Shown here: positions 47,153-55,624 of the stretch, piece by piece
Numbering within the stretch: position 1 is the first letter of the stretch
Layout: each line of letters starts with the position of its first letter
NCBI GenBank assembly: GCA_017410365.1
Contig: JAFQQY010000004.1
Coordinates: forward strand, 1 to 64,000
Origin: Prevotella sp.
GTDB lineage: Bacteria > Bacteroidota > Bacteroidia > Bacteroidales > Bacteroidaceae
Length of the DNA: 64,000 nucleotides
Reading direction: 5' to 3'
Notes under the pieces: model-generated
Seen by the model: the letters and a program-made list of their open reading frames with translations, nothing else
The model's database searches: none
Told to the model about the DNA's origin: nothing
Translations under genes and position numbers: made by a program

Positions 47153-50038
47153 TTATTCTAATAGAAAATTCAATATGCCTCTCATCATAGAATGCTGCTT
47201 TTGCGTATCTTTAATGCATTCAAATGGGAACCCCATAGTGAATGTTCTGTAATCATTACCTTTATATGCTACAGCAGCATCATATCCATCATTATATCTT
47301 AATACAGGAAAAGCGTTTCCCAAAGCTGTGAGATTGTCTGGTGAGTATGCTGCATAATGTTTTTCATTAATCGTTCTGTAGAATTGAATTTTAGTTCCCA
47401 TACCTTCAACACTCTCACTATGCGAGTTGTTGTCGCCAGCAAATCTGCACTTTAAAATATTACCTATAAATGCAGTCTCTGCATTATTGGTCATATCGCT
47501 TGCTACATGTGTTCCACTAACAAACAGATTACCTCCATTTGTTGTATATATTTTCAACATCTGTTGCATCAGAGGGGTAAATGTTTTATATGCTACCAGA
47601 CTAAAACCATCGTTACGTTCTGACCCTATTACAAGGTCAGCCATTTGGTATTTTGATAAGTCTACCATACCCTTCTCAACAGCTTTGCTTGAACAACTGA
47701 CTATATTATATTTGCCTGCTGAGAATATAGCTTCAGCATGTGTACGCACATAATCTTGATTGTTTCCGGCTATTATCATGCCAGTAAAGTCGTTGTTGCT
47801 CCAACCCAGTCCTGACTCATCCTCCTTACCCATGATTGTTGTGTCAAAATTAACCTGTCTGCCAACCCATCCTGCTGTAGGGCCTAATGTAAGACCAGGG
47901 TCTTTGTCGAAGTCAAATCCTTGTTCTGTTTCATTATGACGCACCTCTGGTGCGGCCAACCTATGAAATCCGTTAATAATAATCACGCTTTTAATGGCTT
48001 CTGGATTATATGATGCGCATAAAACCTCTGTCGGGAAACTCTTTCCGCCTTTATTTGTCGCTACCACACGGAAACTGTATAGTTTGTTTGGCTCAAGATT
48101 TATTTCATATTTGTTCTCCCCTTTAATGTAGATACCATTGTCAAAGCCAGTACCGTCGCAACTAGTGTAGACAATATATCCTGTTGCCTTTGCCGTCTCT
48201 TCAAACAGGTCTGTTGTGGCGTCCCATCTTAATACACCCTTACCATTGTTACCCATTTCTATTCTGAAATTATCAGGAGCAAGCGGTGTAACTGTATATG
48301 TTTCATTGTGTTGCTCGCAAACATATTTCAGAATAGTTTTGTATATTGACCTTGCCAATGTGAATTTGAAGTTCGGGTCTTGACCGAAGCGCATATCGGG
48401 GAAGTTCTGATGCGACAACATCTCAAATATGGCACTTGGAACTTCCGGCATTCTTGATTCGGAATAGTTGCGGTCGTAGATCTGTCGCTTGTTCCATTTA
48501 CCATACTTATTTACTATGTCCGTACAGGCATTTGTCAATAGTGCATCGGCAAAGTCGCGTGAGGCTAGACGTGATATTCCAGAATGAAGCCAACCGTCCT
48601 TGTGTCCTGTTGTGCAGATGCTTAAAGAACCAATAAGACCCATGCCGTCTTTAGCATAACCGGCATCACTGTGTATGCCCAGCGACAACTCTATGGGTAC
48701 TTTAAGTCCTGTGGTATCTGGCATATAACACGATCCTCCGCCAATGTAGTTAGTCATAAACGAACGTGTGTTTATGTCGTCGGAATAATCGTCGGTGCCA
48801 TTTCTTGAACTATAGATGTCGTAAGGCATACCTGCCCATTGAGCATAATATCTGGCACCTTCAAGTGCTCGGGGCATGCCGCTTGTATGTCCCTCACGTT
48901 CAATGTTGCCCATGCCTCCTCCGAAACGCACGGCGTCTGCGGTTACAACACCTTTGCTGTTGCTAAGATTGGTCAGCACCACACGGTTTTGTTCGTTGCA
49001 TCCCTCGTCAAACTCATGAGTACCCAAATAAACCCAAGTGCCACCACCCATTTGCTGGTTCACTCTATATTCCGTCGGTATACCCTTATGCCATACGATA
49101 TATTGTGCGTCGTCAATACTATTCTTTAGCGTTTGATAGCTCACATATATGGCATATTTGCCTTCCTCCTTAAATGTGGGCTGATATGAAATCATGCTAT
49201 ATTGTCCCTTCTTGCTTGTTGTCTTAGCCATTCTTGCTGTTCCTGCTTGGAAGGGATTCTCGCCGTCAAGATATGTACCGCCATGATTGGCAAATCCATT
49301 AATATCAGTTGTTTGCCAGTTATTCTTTACGTTGACCTCAAGATACCTTACACCTTGTTTTCTGTCGTTGTTATCAACAATTATTTCGTTCTTTTGTATG
49401 TCGCGCTCGCGAGGAGTAAAAACAACTGCTCCCGCGTTCTCTAACATTGGGATGAGGTAGGGCACAACGATAGTAGGTGTAAATAAGTCTTCGGTGGTAC
49501 CAAAGAGCTTTGGTCTTTGCCATTTCCATGTGCCTTTGTTCCAATCATAAACCATGCCATGGCTTGCCCATAATGATATGTGCCTATTGCTAAGGCCTTG
49601 CGTAATATCATTAGGCGCAGATACATTGCTTACCCATGGTTTGCCGTCATACTTAATGTCCTGCCATGTTCGTGTAGGGTCATACATAGTGGAGATACTG
49701 TTTGGAACAAGTATCTCAATAGGATAACCATTAACAGAAAGTTCAACGCTATATTTTCTATATGCCTTGGGCAGAAGTTTTAAAATGTCTGAGTATATCT
49801 TGTCTACAGCCTCAACGGTGAAACTCTGTTCCGCAAAATTACTTGTAGCCTCAATATTTATCTTATCCTCCTTTGTATTTACACTTAAATTCTTGAGACG
49901 CGGTTTGGGTAATATTTTCTGCTCTACAGGAGTGTAGTTTGCAAAATAACGTTTAAGACTATTTCGGAGTTCTGCCGTCTGACCGTTAGCGCTTATTACA
50001 AAGAAAGTAAAAATGATGAGTAGCCAGTATTTTCTCAT
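47153..50038 (-). CDS. Large secreted golvesin-domain / xanthan lyase-like protein
   Basis: The protein has 961 residues with a signal peptide (MRKYWLLIIFTFFVISANG). It contains a long N-terminal hydrolase-like region (RHISLWASHGMVYDWNKG; later SLGIHSDAGYAKDG, which recalls the zinc His of N-acetylmuramoyl-L-alanine amidases). A golvesin C-terminal-like beta domain is inserted (YAIYVSYQTLKNSIDDAQYIV), followed by an Fn3-like domain (RWDATTDLFEETAKATGYIVY) and a C-terminal DUF-like alpha/beta region. Homologues are often annotated xanthan lyase in Bacteroides, but amidase activity on peptidoglycan fits the visible motifs better. The enzyme activity is inferred only. Confidence 0.7.
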   Translation of the reverse strand: MRKYWLLIIFTFFVISANGQTAELRNSLKRYFANYTPVEQKILPKPRLKNLSVNTKEDKINIEATSNFAEQSFTVEAVDKIYSDILKLLPKAYRKYSVELSVNGYPIEILVPNSISTMYDPTRTWQDIKYDGKPWVSNVSAPNDITQGLSNRHISLWASHGMVYDWNKGTWKWQRPKLFGTTEDLFTPTIVVPYLIPMLENAGAVVFTPRERDIQKNEIIVDNNDRKQGVRYLEVNVKNNWQTTDINGFANHGGTYLDGENPFQAGTARMAKTTSKKGQYSMISYQPTFKEEGKYAIYVSYQTLKNSIDDAQYIVWHKGIPTEYRVNQQMGGGTWVYLGTHEFDEGCNEQNRVVLTNLSNSKGVVTADAVRFGGGMGNIEREGHTSGMPRALEGARYYAQWAGMPYDIYSSRNGTDDYSDDINTRSFMTNYIGGGSCYMPDTTGLKVPIELSLGIHSDAGYAKDGMGLIGSLSICTTGHKDGWLHSGISRLASRDFADALLTNACTDIVNKYGKWNKRQIYDRNYSESRMPEVPSAIFEMLSHQNFPDMRFGQDPNFKFTLARSIYKTILKYVCEQHNETYTVTPLAPDNFRIEMGNNGKGVLRWDATTDLFEETAKATGYIVYTSCDGTGFDNGIYIKGENKYEINLEPNKLYSFRVVATNKGGKSFPTEVLCASYNPEAIKSVIIINGFHRLAAPEVRHNETEQGFDFDKDPGLTLGPTAGWVGRQVNFDTTIMGKEDESGLGWSNNDFTGMIIAGNNQDYVRTHAEAIFSAGKYNIVSCSSKAVEKGMVDLSKYQMADLVIGSERNDGFSLVAYKTFTPLMQQMLKIYTTNGGNLFVSGTHVASDMTNNAETAFIGNILKCRFAGDNNSHSESVEGMGTKIQFYRTINEKHYAAYSPDNLTALGNAFPVLRYNDGYDAAVAYKGNDYRTFTMGFPFECIKDTQKQHSMMRGILNFLLE

Positions 50039-50041
50039 TTA

Positions 50042-50596
50042 TCAGTTGTCTCCAATTGAAAAATTTTCAGGAATCTTACCTTTAAAGTCTTTGAAGTAGA
50101 GTTTGATTTCTTTCATCTGCTTTTCTACATCACCGTTTGGGATTATTGCTTTAGTGCACTGGATAAGTTTTCTCTTATAGTCTAATCCATAAAGTAGTAC
50201 AGGTATTTGAGCTTTATGAGCAATGAAATAGAATCCCATTTTCCAATCAGGATTAAGCGAGCGAGTTCCTTCTGGTGTAATGCAAAGAACGAATCTTTCT
50301 GATTTTCTAGCTGTTTCTGCCAGATTGTCGGTCATGCTCGTTTTTTTTGTTCTCCATACTGGTATACCGCCAATTTTCTTGAAGATTGGTCCTAATGGCC
50401 AGAAAAACCATTCCTTTTTCATCAGAAAGTTGCTTCTGATACCAGATGCCAAGGCATATAGTTGTCCAAAGAAAAAGTCCCAATTGCTGGTGTGAGGTGC
50501 CAGACAGATAATATATTTATTGGGATGTTCCACCGTAACGTTGGTAGTCCATCCCATTTGTTTATAAAGCAACCATTTGCTAAAAGATTTTATCAT
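50042..50596 (-). CDS. 1-acyl-glycerol-3-phosphate acyltransferase-like protein
   Basis: The protein has 184 residues of the PlsC/LPLAT family. The catalytic motif is APHTSNWDFF (a variant of H.4.D in which H and D are five residues apart), and the acceptor site is ITPEGTRS. It is short, with one hydrophobic segment, and lacks a clear membrane anchor. Short members of this group in Bacteroidetes may act on lysophospholipids or unusual lipids. It lies 3 bases before the secreted protein gene and 14 after the 90-aa gene. Confidence 0.85.
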   Translation of the reverse strand: MIKSFSKWLLYKQMGWTTNVTVEHPNKYIICLAPHTSNWDFFFGQLYALASGIRSNFLMKKEWFFWPLGPIFKKIGGIPVWRTKKTSMTDNLAETARKSERFVLCITPEGTRSLNPDWKMGFYFIAHKAQIPVLLYGLDYKRKLIQCTKAIIPNGDVEKQMKEIKLYFKDFKGKIPENFSIGDN

Positions 50597-50610
50597 ATAA
50601 TTCTATCAAA

Positions 50611-50883
50611 TCAATGCAGATTGTTTATATGGTCAACGATTTCGTTAACGTCTCTGCTGAAATTGTCAATCAAGTCTTTATAATATAATTTGGGCTTCAT
50701 TCCTGGCTCTGGATGCGAAATGCGTGCAATGTAGTTAGACTCAATCTTAATTATGCTATGTAGCAAAGCCTCTACATTATCTTTCTTGACCTCACTATCG
50801 TATAATGAGATAGCAATACATTCTGCCAATAGTTCTGAACAAATTATTTCAATGTTGTGTTTCAGTGTTTTTTTGCTTGCCAT
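50611..50883 (-). CDS. Small helical protein, unknown function
   Basis: The protein has 90 residues, starting MASKKTLKHNIEIICSELLAE. It is nearly all alpha-helical, with ISHPEPGMKPKLYYKDL as the only loop. No signal or known domain. It is the first gene of the minus-strand unit; its promoter element TACCTTTG is at 50921-50928. Proteins of this size and pattern occur widely in Bacteroidales next to acyltransferases, but the function is not known. Confidence 0.6.
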   Translation of the reverse strand: MASKKTLKHNIEIICSELLAECIAISLYDSEVKKDNVEALLHSIIKIESNYIARISHPEPGMKPKLYYKDLIDNFSRDVNEIVDHINNLH

Positions 50884-50920
50884 AATATTACTCCTTACAT
50901 TAAATTTATAATTACTTCGT

Positions 50921-50928
50921 CAAAGGTA
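50921..50928 (-). promoter_or_regulatory. -7 element for the six-gene unit 50883-44173
   Basis: The minus strand reads TACCTTTG, 38 bases before the 90-aa gene. The gaps in the unit are 14, 3 and 19 bases, followed by two overlaps, so one transcript is likely. Confidence 0.5.
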
Positions 50929-51023
50929 ATAAAAAATATTGAATTACGATGATTTTCGTCAAAAAAAATGTATAAAAAAACCATTTTGTAATTTATTCTT
51001 TCTTATTTCTGCCATTAAATGAT

Positions 51024-51031
51024 TAAATTTG
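51024..51031 (+). promoter_or_regulatory. -7 element of the PPi-PFK gene
   Basis: TAAATTTG, with the start codon at 51083 (51-base leader). No clear TTTG box at the expected distance. Confidence 0.5.
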
Positions 51032-51082
51032 CATTCTAAAATTAATTGATAAGGATTTATATTCATTATTAGATAAATTATT

Positions 51083-52723
51083 ATGGAAAAAAGTGCTTTG
51101 CAAATTGCAAGAGCAGCCTATCAGCCTAAATTACCAAAGGCTCTTCAGGGTGCAGTTAAGGTAAAGGAAGGCGCTCCTACTCAGAGTGTCGACAATCAGG
51201 AAGAGATTAAGGCATTGTTCCCAAACACTTACGGAATGCCTATTGTAGAGTTCGAACCAAGTGATGTTGCCAACACAAGCAAGATGAATGTAGGTATCAT
51301 TCTCAGTGGTGGCCAGGCTCCTGGCGGACATAACGTTATTACAGGTCTTTTCGACCAAATAAAGAAGCTTAATCCAGAAAACCGTCTTTATGGTTTCATC
51401 CTTGGTCCTGGCGGTTTGGTAGACCATAACTATATGGAACTTACAGAAGATATCATTGATGAGTATCGCAATACAGGTGGTTTCGATATGATTGGTTCTG
51501 GTCGTACAAAGCTTGAGAAGGTTGAGCAGTTTGAAAAAGGTCTTGAGATTATCCGCGAACTTGATATCAAGGCTATTGTAATCATTGGTGGTGATGACTC
51601 TAATACAAATGCTTGCGTACTTGCTGAATACTATGCAGCTAAGAATTACGGTGTACAGGTTATCGGATGTCCAAAGACTATCGACGGCGACTTGAAGAAT
51701 GAGCAAATTGAAACTTCATTCGGTTTTGATACAGCAACAAAGACATACGCAGAACTTATTGGTAATATTGAGCGCGATTGTAATTCAGCGCGTAAGTATT
51801 GGCACTTTATAAAGGTTATGGGACGTTCTGCTAGCCACATCGCTCTTGAGTGTGCTCTTCAGTGCCAGCCAAACATCTGCCTTGTTTCTGAGGAGGTAGA
51901 GGCAAAGGAGCAGAGTCTTGATGATGTAGTAGAGTATATAGCTAAGGCTGTTGCAGTTCGTGCTGAAGAAGGCAGCAACTTCGGAACAGTTATCATTCCT
52001 GAAGGACTTATCGAGTTTATTCCAGCAATCAAGAAACTCATTGCAGAGCTTAACGATGTTCTTGCAATGCCAGAAGCACAGAACCTGAGCCGTTCTGCAC
52101 AGATTGACTTTGTTAAGCAGCACATTTCTGATGATAACCTTGCTGTATTTAACTCACTGCCAACTTCTGTTGCCCGCCAGCTTGCTCTTGACCGCGACCC
52201 ACATGGTAATGTTCAGGTTTCTCTCATTGAAACAGAAAAGCTGCTTTCTTCTATGGTTGCAGCTAAGCTCGAGAAGTGGAAGAAGGAAGGCAAGTTCGTT
52301 GGCAAGTTCTCTGCACTTCATCATTTCTTTGGTTATGAAGGACGTTGTGCTGCTCCATCTAACTTCGATGCCGACTATTGCTATGCCCTAGGTACAAGTG
52401 CTGCACAACTGATAGCAAACGGCAAGACCGGTTACATGGCAATTGTCAAGAATACAACAGCACCAGCAGACCAGTGGATTGCAGGTGGTGTGCCTATCAC
52501 AATGATGATGAACATGGAACGCCGTAATGGTGAAATGAAGCCAGTTATCCGTAAGGCATTGGTAGAACTTGAGGGTGCACCATTCAAGGCATTCGTGTCA
52601 GTTCGTGACAAATGGGCTAAGGATACATGCTATGTATATCCAGGACCAATTCAGTATTGGGGACCTACAGAGGTTTGCGACCAGCCAACTATGACACTTG
52701 CTCTAGAACAAAACAAGGGATAA
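51083..52723 (+). CDS. pfp: Diphosphate--fructose-6-phosphate 1-phosphotransferase
   Basis: At 546 residues it is the long (plant-like) PPi-dependent type. It uses PPi instead of ATP for the reversible phosphorylation of fructose 6-phosphate in glycolysis. GGDDSNTNA (with Asp where ATP enzymes have Gly) and the lysine in [12 protein letters not shown] mark PPi use. [11 protein letters not shown] holds another active-site segment. Start [19 protein letters not shown] terminator lies after it at 52747-52790. Confidence 0.95.
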   Translation: MEKSALQIARAAYQPKLPKALQGAVKVKEGAPTQSVDNQEEIKALFPNTYGMPIVEFEPSDVANTSKMNVGIILSGGQAPGGHNVITGLFDQIKKLNPENRLYGFILGPGGLVDHNYMELTEDIIDEYRNTGGFDMIGSGRTKLEKVEQFEKGLEIIRELDIKAIVIIGGDDSNTNACVLAEYYAAKNYGVQVIGCPKTIDGDLKNEQIETSFGFDTATKTYAELIGNIERDCNSARKYWHFIKVMGRSASHIALECALQCQPNICLVSEEVEAKEQSLDDVVEYIAKAVAVRAEEGSNFGTVIIPEGLIEFIPAIKKLIAELNDVLAMPEAQNLSRSAQIDFVKQHISDDNLAVFNSLPTSVARQLALDRDPHGNVQVSLIETEKLLSSMVAAKLEKWKKEGKFVGKFSALHHFFGYEGRCAAPSNFDADYCYALGTSAAQLIANGKTGYMAIVKNTTAPADQWIAGGVPITMMMNMERRNGEMKPVIRKALVELEGAPFKAFVSVRDKWAKDTCYVYPGPIQYWGPTEVCDQPTMTLALEQNKG

Positions 52724-52746
52724 GTTATAGTTTACATACAATAATA

Positions 52747-52790
52747 AAGAAACCGGAAGCGAATTGTAATCGATAACGCTCCGGTTTCTT
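52747..52790 (+). terminator. Terminator of the PPi-PFK gene
   Basis: AAGAAACCGGAAGCG pairs with CGCTCCGGTTTCTT around a loop rich in A and T. The downstream T-run is short. Confidence 0.6.
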
Positions 52791-52808
52791 AATATATTAA
52801 TAAAGTCG

Positions 52809-53720
52809 ATGCCATCAACCAACGACAGGAAACCTACAACTAAGAAACCTAAACTTAGCAGAACAGCGCCGATTAGAAAACCTTCGGCACGTAAATATCA
52901 TTCGCCCGTTAGGAAAAAGCGGCCGAATGCTTTTGTTCGTATTCTGCAGAAGACACCTAATTGGGTTTGGTGGTTGGGTGGGGCACTGATTGTATCTCTC
53001 TACTTATATTTCTTCTACTATTTCTTTGTCGGTCCTTTCGGGTTCCGTTGGCGTGCTCTTTATGGTGAGGTTACTTATCCAGAAGGTTATGAGATACGCG
53101 GTATAGATATCAGTCACTATCAGGGAAACATCAATTGGAATCAACTCCGCAACGATGCTGTTATAGACAAGAGTCCAATCCGTTTCGTTATGATAAAGGC
53201 CACCGAAGGTTCTGATCGCGTTGATGAATGTTTCGCAAATAATTTTCGTAATGCCCGTGACTACGGTTATCTTCGTGGTGCATACCATTTTTGGAGCAAT
53301 CAGTCGGGAGCTATTTCACAGGCATCACATTTCATTCGAACCGTTAAACTCGAACAGGGTGATTTGCCTCCTGTGCTTGATGTCGAACATAAGCCTAACC
53401 ACATGTCTGTTGATGAGTTTCAGGACAGTTTGAAATGTTGGCTCGACACTATAGAGAAACACTATGATACAGTGCCTATTCTCTATACATATTATAAATT
53501 CAAAAAAAAGTATCTTAATGATACCATTTTCGACCGATACCCTTATTGGATTGCCCATTATTATGTAGATTCCATCGAGTATAAAGGCAAATGGAAATTC
53601 TGGCAACATACAGACCGCGGCCGACTGCCAGGCATAAATGGTTTTGTAGATTTGAATATCTATAACGGAAGTTATTATGATTTGCAACAAATGACAATCT
53701 CTTCCGTTACAGAAGATTAA
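52809..53720 (+). CDS. GH25 muramidase (lysozyme-like), membrane-anchored
   Basis: The protein has 303 residues. The N-terminus is very basic (KPTTKKPKLSRTAPIRKPSAR) and is followed by one membrane segment (WLGGALIVSLYLYFFYYFFVG, about residues 57-77), so the enzyme domain should lie in the periplasm. The GH25 barrel shows GIDISHYQGNINW, FVMIKATEGS, and LDVEHK with the catalytic Asp/Glu. It cleaves the glycan strand of peptidoglycan. It starts 85 bases after pfp and overlaps convergent prmA by 4 bases. Confidence 0.93.
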   Translation: MPSTNDRKPTTKKPKLSRTAPIRKPSARKYHSPVRKKRPNAFVRILQKTPNWVWWLGGALIVSLYLYFFYYFFVGPFGFRWRALYGEVTYPEGYEIRGIDISHYQGNINWNQLRNDAVIDKSPIRFVMIKATEGSDRVDECFANNFRNARDYGYLRGAYHFWSNQSGAISQASHFIRTVKLEQGDLPPVLDVEHKPNHMSVDEFQDSLKCWLDTIEKHYDTVPILYTYYKFKKKYLNDTIFDRYPYWIAHYYVDSIEYKGKWKFWQHTDRGRLPGINGFVDLNIYNGSYYDLQQMTISSVTED

Positions 53721-54580
53721 TTATCCAGTGTGAACATTAGGCAGGCCCAGTTGTTCTCGTTCTTCATTGTTATATATTTCAAACCAATATCCTTTGCGCG
53801 TTGTTTTATAATCTCTGTGTCTTCCTCGTAGAATCCGCTCAAGACAAGTGTTGCCCCTGGTTTCATTCTCATCTTAAACTGAGGCATGTCGGCTAATAAA
53901 ATATTACGGTTGATATTTGCCACAACAACATCGAACTGCCTGTCTATGGTGTTTAGTACCGACGCATCGCCTAACATTACTTCATATCTATCGTCAACAT
54001 AATTTATTATTGCATTATGTAAACTGTTGCTAGTGCTCCATTCGTCAATGTCATAACCCGTTGCATGACAGGCTCCTGCTTTCAGTGCCACAATACCTAG
54101 AATGCCAGTACCACAACCGCAATCAAGCAAAGTCTTGCCTTCGAGTTGTAAATCTAGCAGACTGGCAACAACCATCCGTGTGGTTTCATGAGTACCTGTT
54201 CCGAAAGCAAGTTTGGCGTCTATCTCTACACTTATATCATATTTGCCTTGCGGCAGGTGACGGCCGTCATGAACAACACATTTGCTTCCGATAGCTATTG
54301 GCTCGAAACCTTCGTTCTCCCATTGTTCGTTCCAGTCTTTATCTTCCGCTTCTGTGATACTATAATTTATTTTTACGTCTTCAAATGGAAAGTCAGCAAG
54401 AGCATCATCCAAAGCAACATTATCGAAAAGTGTTTGATGCACATAACCTTTCACTCCAGTTTCTGTTTCCTCAAATGTTTCAAGTCCTGCTTCTCCTGTT
54501 AATGCCGCCAGAAGGTCACAAGCATCTTGCATAAGTTCGTTTGGTGCGCTTATCTTGAAATCTATTTCGTAATACTTCAT
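53717..54580 (-). CDS. prmA: Ribosomal protein L11 methyltransferase
   Basis: The protein has 287 residues. The N-terminal substrate-recognition domain (about residues 1-95) is followed by a SAM-binding domain with DCGCGTGILGIVALKAGA and the catalytic-site signature VVANINRNILL. KLAFGTGTHETTRM is the usual PrmA motif. It trimethylates L11 on the ribosome. Promoter element TATTTTTG is at 54604-54611, close to a GGG/CCC dyad. Confidence 0.95.
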   Translation of the reverse strand: MKYYEIDFKISAPNELMQDACDLLAALTGEAGLETFEETETGVKGYVHQTLFDNVALDDALADFPFEDVKINYSITEAEDKDWNEQWENEGFEPIAIGSKCVVHDGRHLPQGKYDISVEIDAKLAFGTGTHETTRMVVASLLDLQLEGKTLLDCGCGTGILGIVALKAGACHATGYDIDEWSTSNSLHNAIINYVDDRYEVMLGDASVLNTIDRQFDVVVANINRNILLADMPQFKMRMKPGATLVLSGFYEEDTEIIKQRAKDIGLKYITMKNENNWACLMFTLDN

Positions 54581-54603
54581 GTCTATGTTGTTAAATTTAT
54601 ATG

Positions 54604-54611
54604 CAAAAATA
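54604..54611 (-). promoter_or_regulatory. -7 element of prmA
   Basis: The minus strand reads TATTTTTG, 24 bases before the prmA start. The dyad at 54620-54633 falls in the spacer region of this promoter. Confidence 0.5.
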
Positions 54612-54619
54612 TAAAAAAA

Positions 54620-54657
54620 TAGGGAAATCCCTACTATAGTTTAGGGTTTTTCCCTAA
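54620..54657. promoter_or_regulatory. Two GGG/CCC dyads between divergent promoters (possible operator)
   Basis: TAGGGAAATCCCTA (54620-54633) has 6-bp arms around AA. TTAGGGTTTTTCCCTAA (54641-54657) has 6-bp arms around T5. The two centres are about 22.5 bp apart, two helical turns. The first overlaps the prmA spacer; the second overlaps the -7 element TAAATTTG (54655-54662) of the downstream gene. The form resembles sites of dimeric LuxR/NarL-type regulators, but no protein can be named. Confidence 0.5.
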
Positions 54658-54685
54658 ATTTGCAGAATAAAATATTGTATTTTTG
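54655..54685 (+). promoter_or_regulatory. Tandem -7 elements of the Trp/Tyr-rich protein gene
   Basis: TAAATTTG (54655-54662) and TATTTTTG (54678-54685) are both exact TAnnTTTG matches, 23 bp apart, before the start at 54715. The first overlaps a dyad. Confidence 0.5.
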
Positions 54686-54714
54686 CATCGTGAATTATTA
54701 ATAATAATATAAGA

Positions 54715-55593
54715 ATGAGTAATATTATGATGAGAACAGCATTTTCAACCATACTTTTGGCACTTTTACCAATGGTAGTGTCAGCTCAGGATGACATGTA
54801 TTTCGTGCCGACAAAGAAAAATGTTGACAAGAGTGCCAGTAACTATGGCATTCCTCGAAACACTTATTATTCTGGTATAGACTGTGATGTTGACGAATAT
54901 AATCGTCGCGGTGGTTCTTATGTAGAAGTACTTGACTCTGCGGGAAACGATATTATCACTTTTAGTCCGGAGATGGGTGTCTATCCTGATTCTATGTCAA
55001 GGGACTATGAGTGCACCAGGCAGATGAGTCGTTTTGATGATTATGCATGGAGTGACGGTTATAATGAGGGATGGCGTGATGGTGTCTCTGCTAGTTGGAG
55101 CGTTTACGACCCTTGGTATTATGATTCTTGGTACTATGGATCATGGTATGGATGGCGTCACCCATGGCGTTACGGTTGGTATAGTAGCTGGTATGATCCT
55201 TGGTACCATAGTTGGTATGGGGGCTGGTATCGTCCTTACTATTACTATGGCTGGCACGGTGGTTGGTATGGTGGCGGCATAAGTCACAGAACATATCGCG
55301 GTTATACTGGTTCAAGTAATCACGGGCGTGTAGATCGCTTTGGTAGCAGTTCAGGAAGTAAGCGCAACAATAATTTCAGTGGTTATCGAGGAACACAACG
55401 ACAGAATACGTCTACATCATCATTCGGTGGCAATCGAAATAGGTCTACTTATAATGTGCCTCAGCGCAGTCAATCAACAAGTGTAAGTTCTGGTTCCTTT
55501 GGTGGTAGTCGCGGCTCATTCGGCGGTGGCGGCGGTACGCGCAGCGGTGGAGGAAGTAGCGGCGGTGGCGGCTCTTTCGGTGGGAGAAGATAA
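54715..55593 (+). CDS. Secreted Trp/Tyr/Gly-rich protein, unknown function
   Basis: The protein has 292 residues. A signal peptide ending near VVSAQ (about residue 24; ATG codons at residues 1, 5 and 6) leads into a region of ordinary composition (residues 25-130). This is followed by about 60 residues made almost wholly of Trp, Tyr, Gly, Ser, Arg and Pro (for example WYDPWYHSWYGGWYRP). The last 100 residues are Ser/Arg/Gly-rich (RGSFGGGGGTRSGGG) and end GGSFGGRR. No catalytic domain is visible. Aromatic repeats of this kind may self-assemble or bind sugars or the cell wall. It lies 31 bases before a FadL-like gene, probably in one unit. Confidence 0.7.
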   Translation: MSNIMMRTAFSTILLALLPMVVSAQDDMYFVPTKKNVDKSASNYGIPRNTYYSGIDCDVDEYNRRGGSYVEVLDSAGNDIITFSPEMGVYPDSMSRDYECTRQMSRFDDYAWSDGYNEGWRDGVSASWSVYDPWYYDSWYYGSWYGWRHPWRYGWYSSWYDPWYHSWYGGWYRPYYYYGWHGGWYGGGISHRTYRGYTGSSNHGRVDRFGSSSGSKRNNNFSGYRGTQRQNTSTSSFGGNRNRSTYNVPQRSQSTSVSSGSFGGSRGSFGGGGGTRSGGGSSGGGGSFGGRR

Positions 55594-55624
55594 TAGTTTA
55601 TGAATTAATTAAATTGAAATAATT

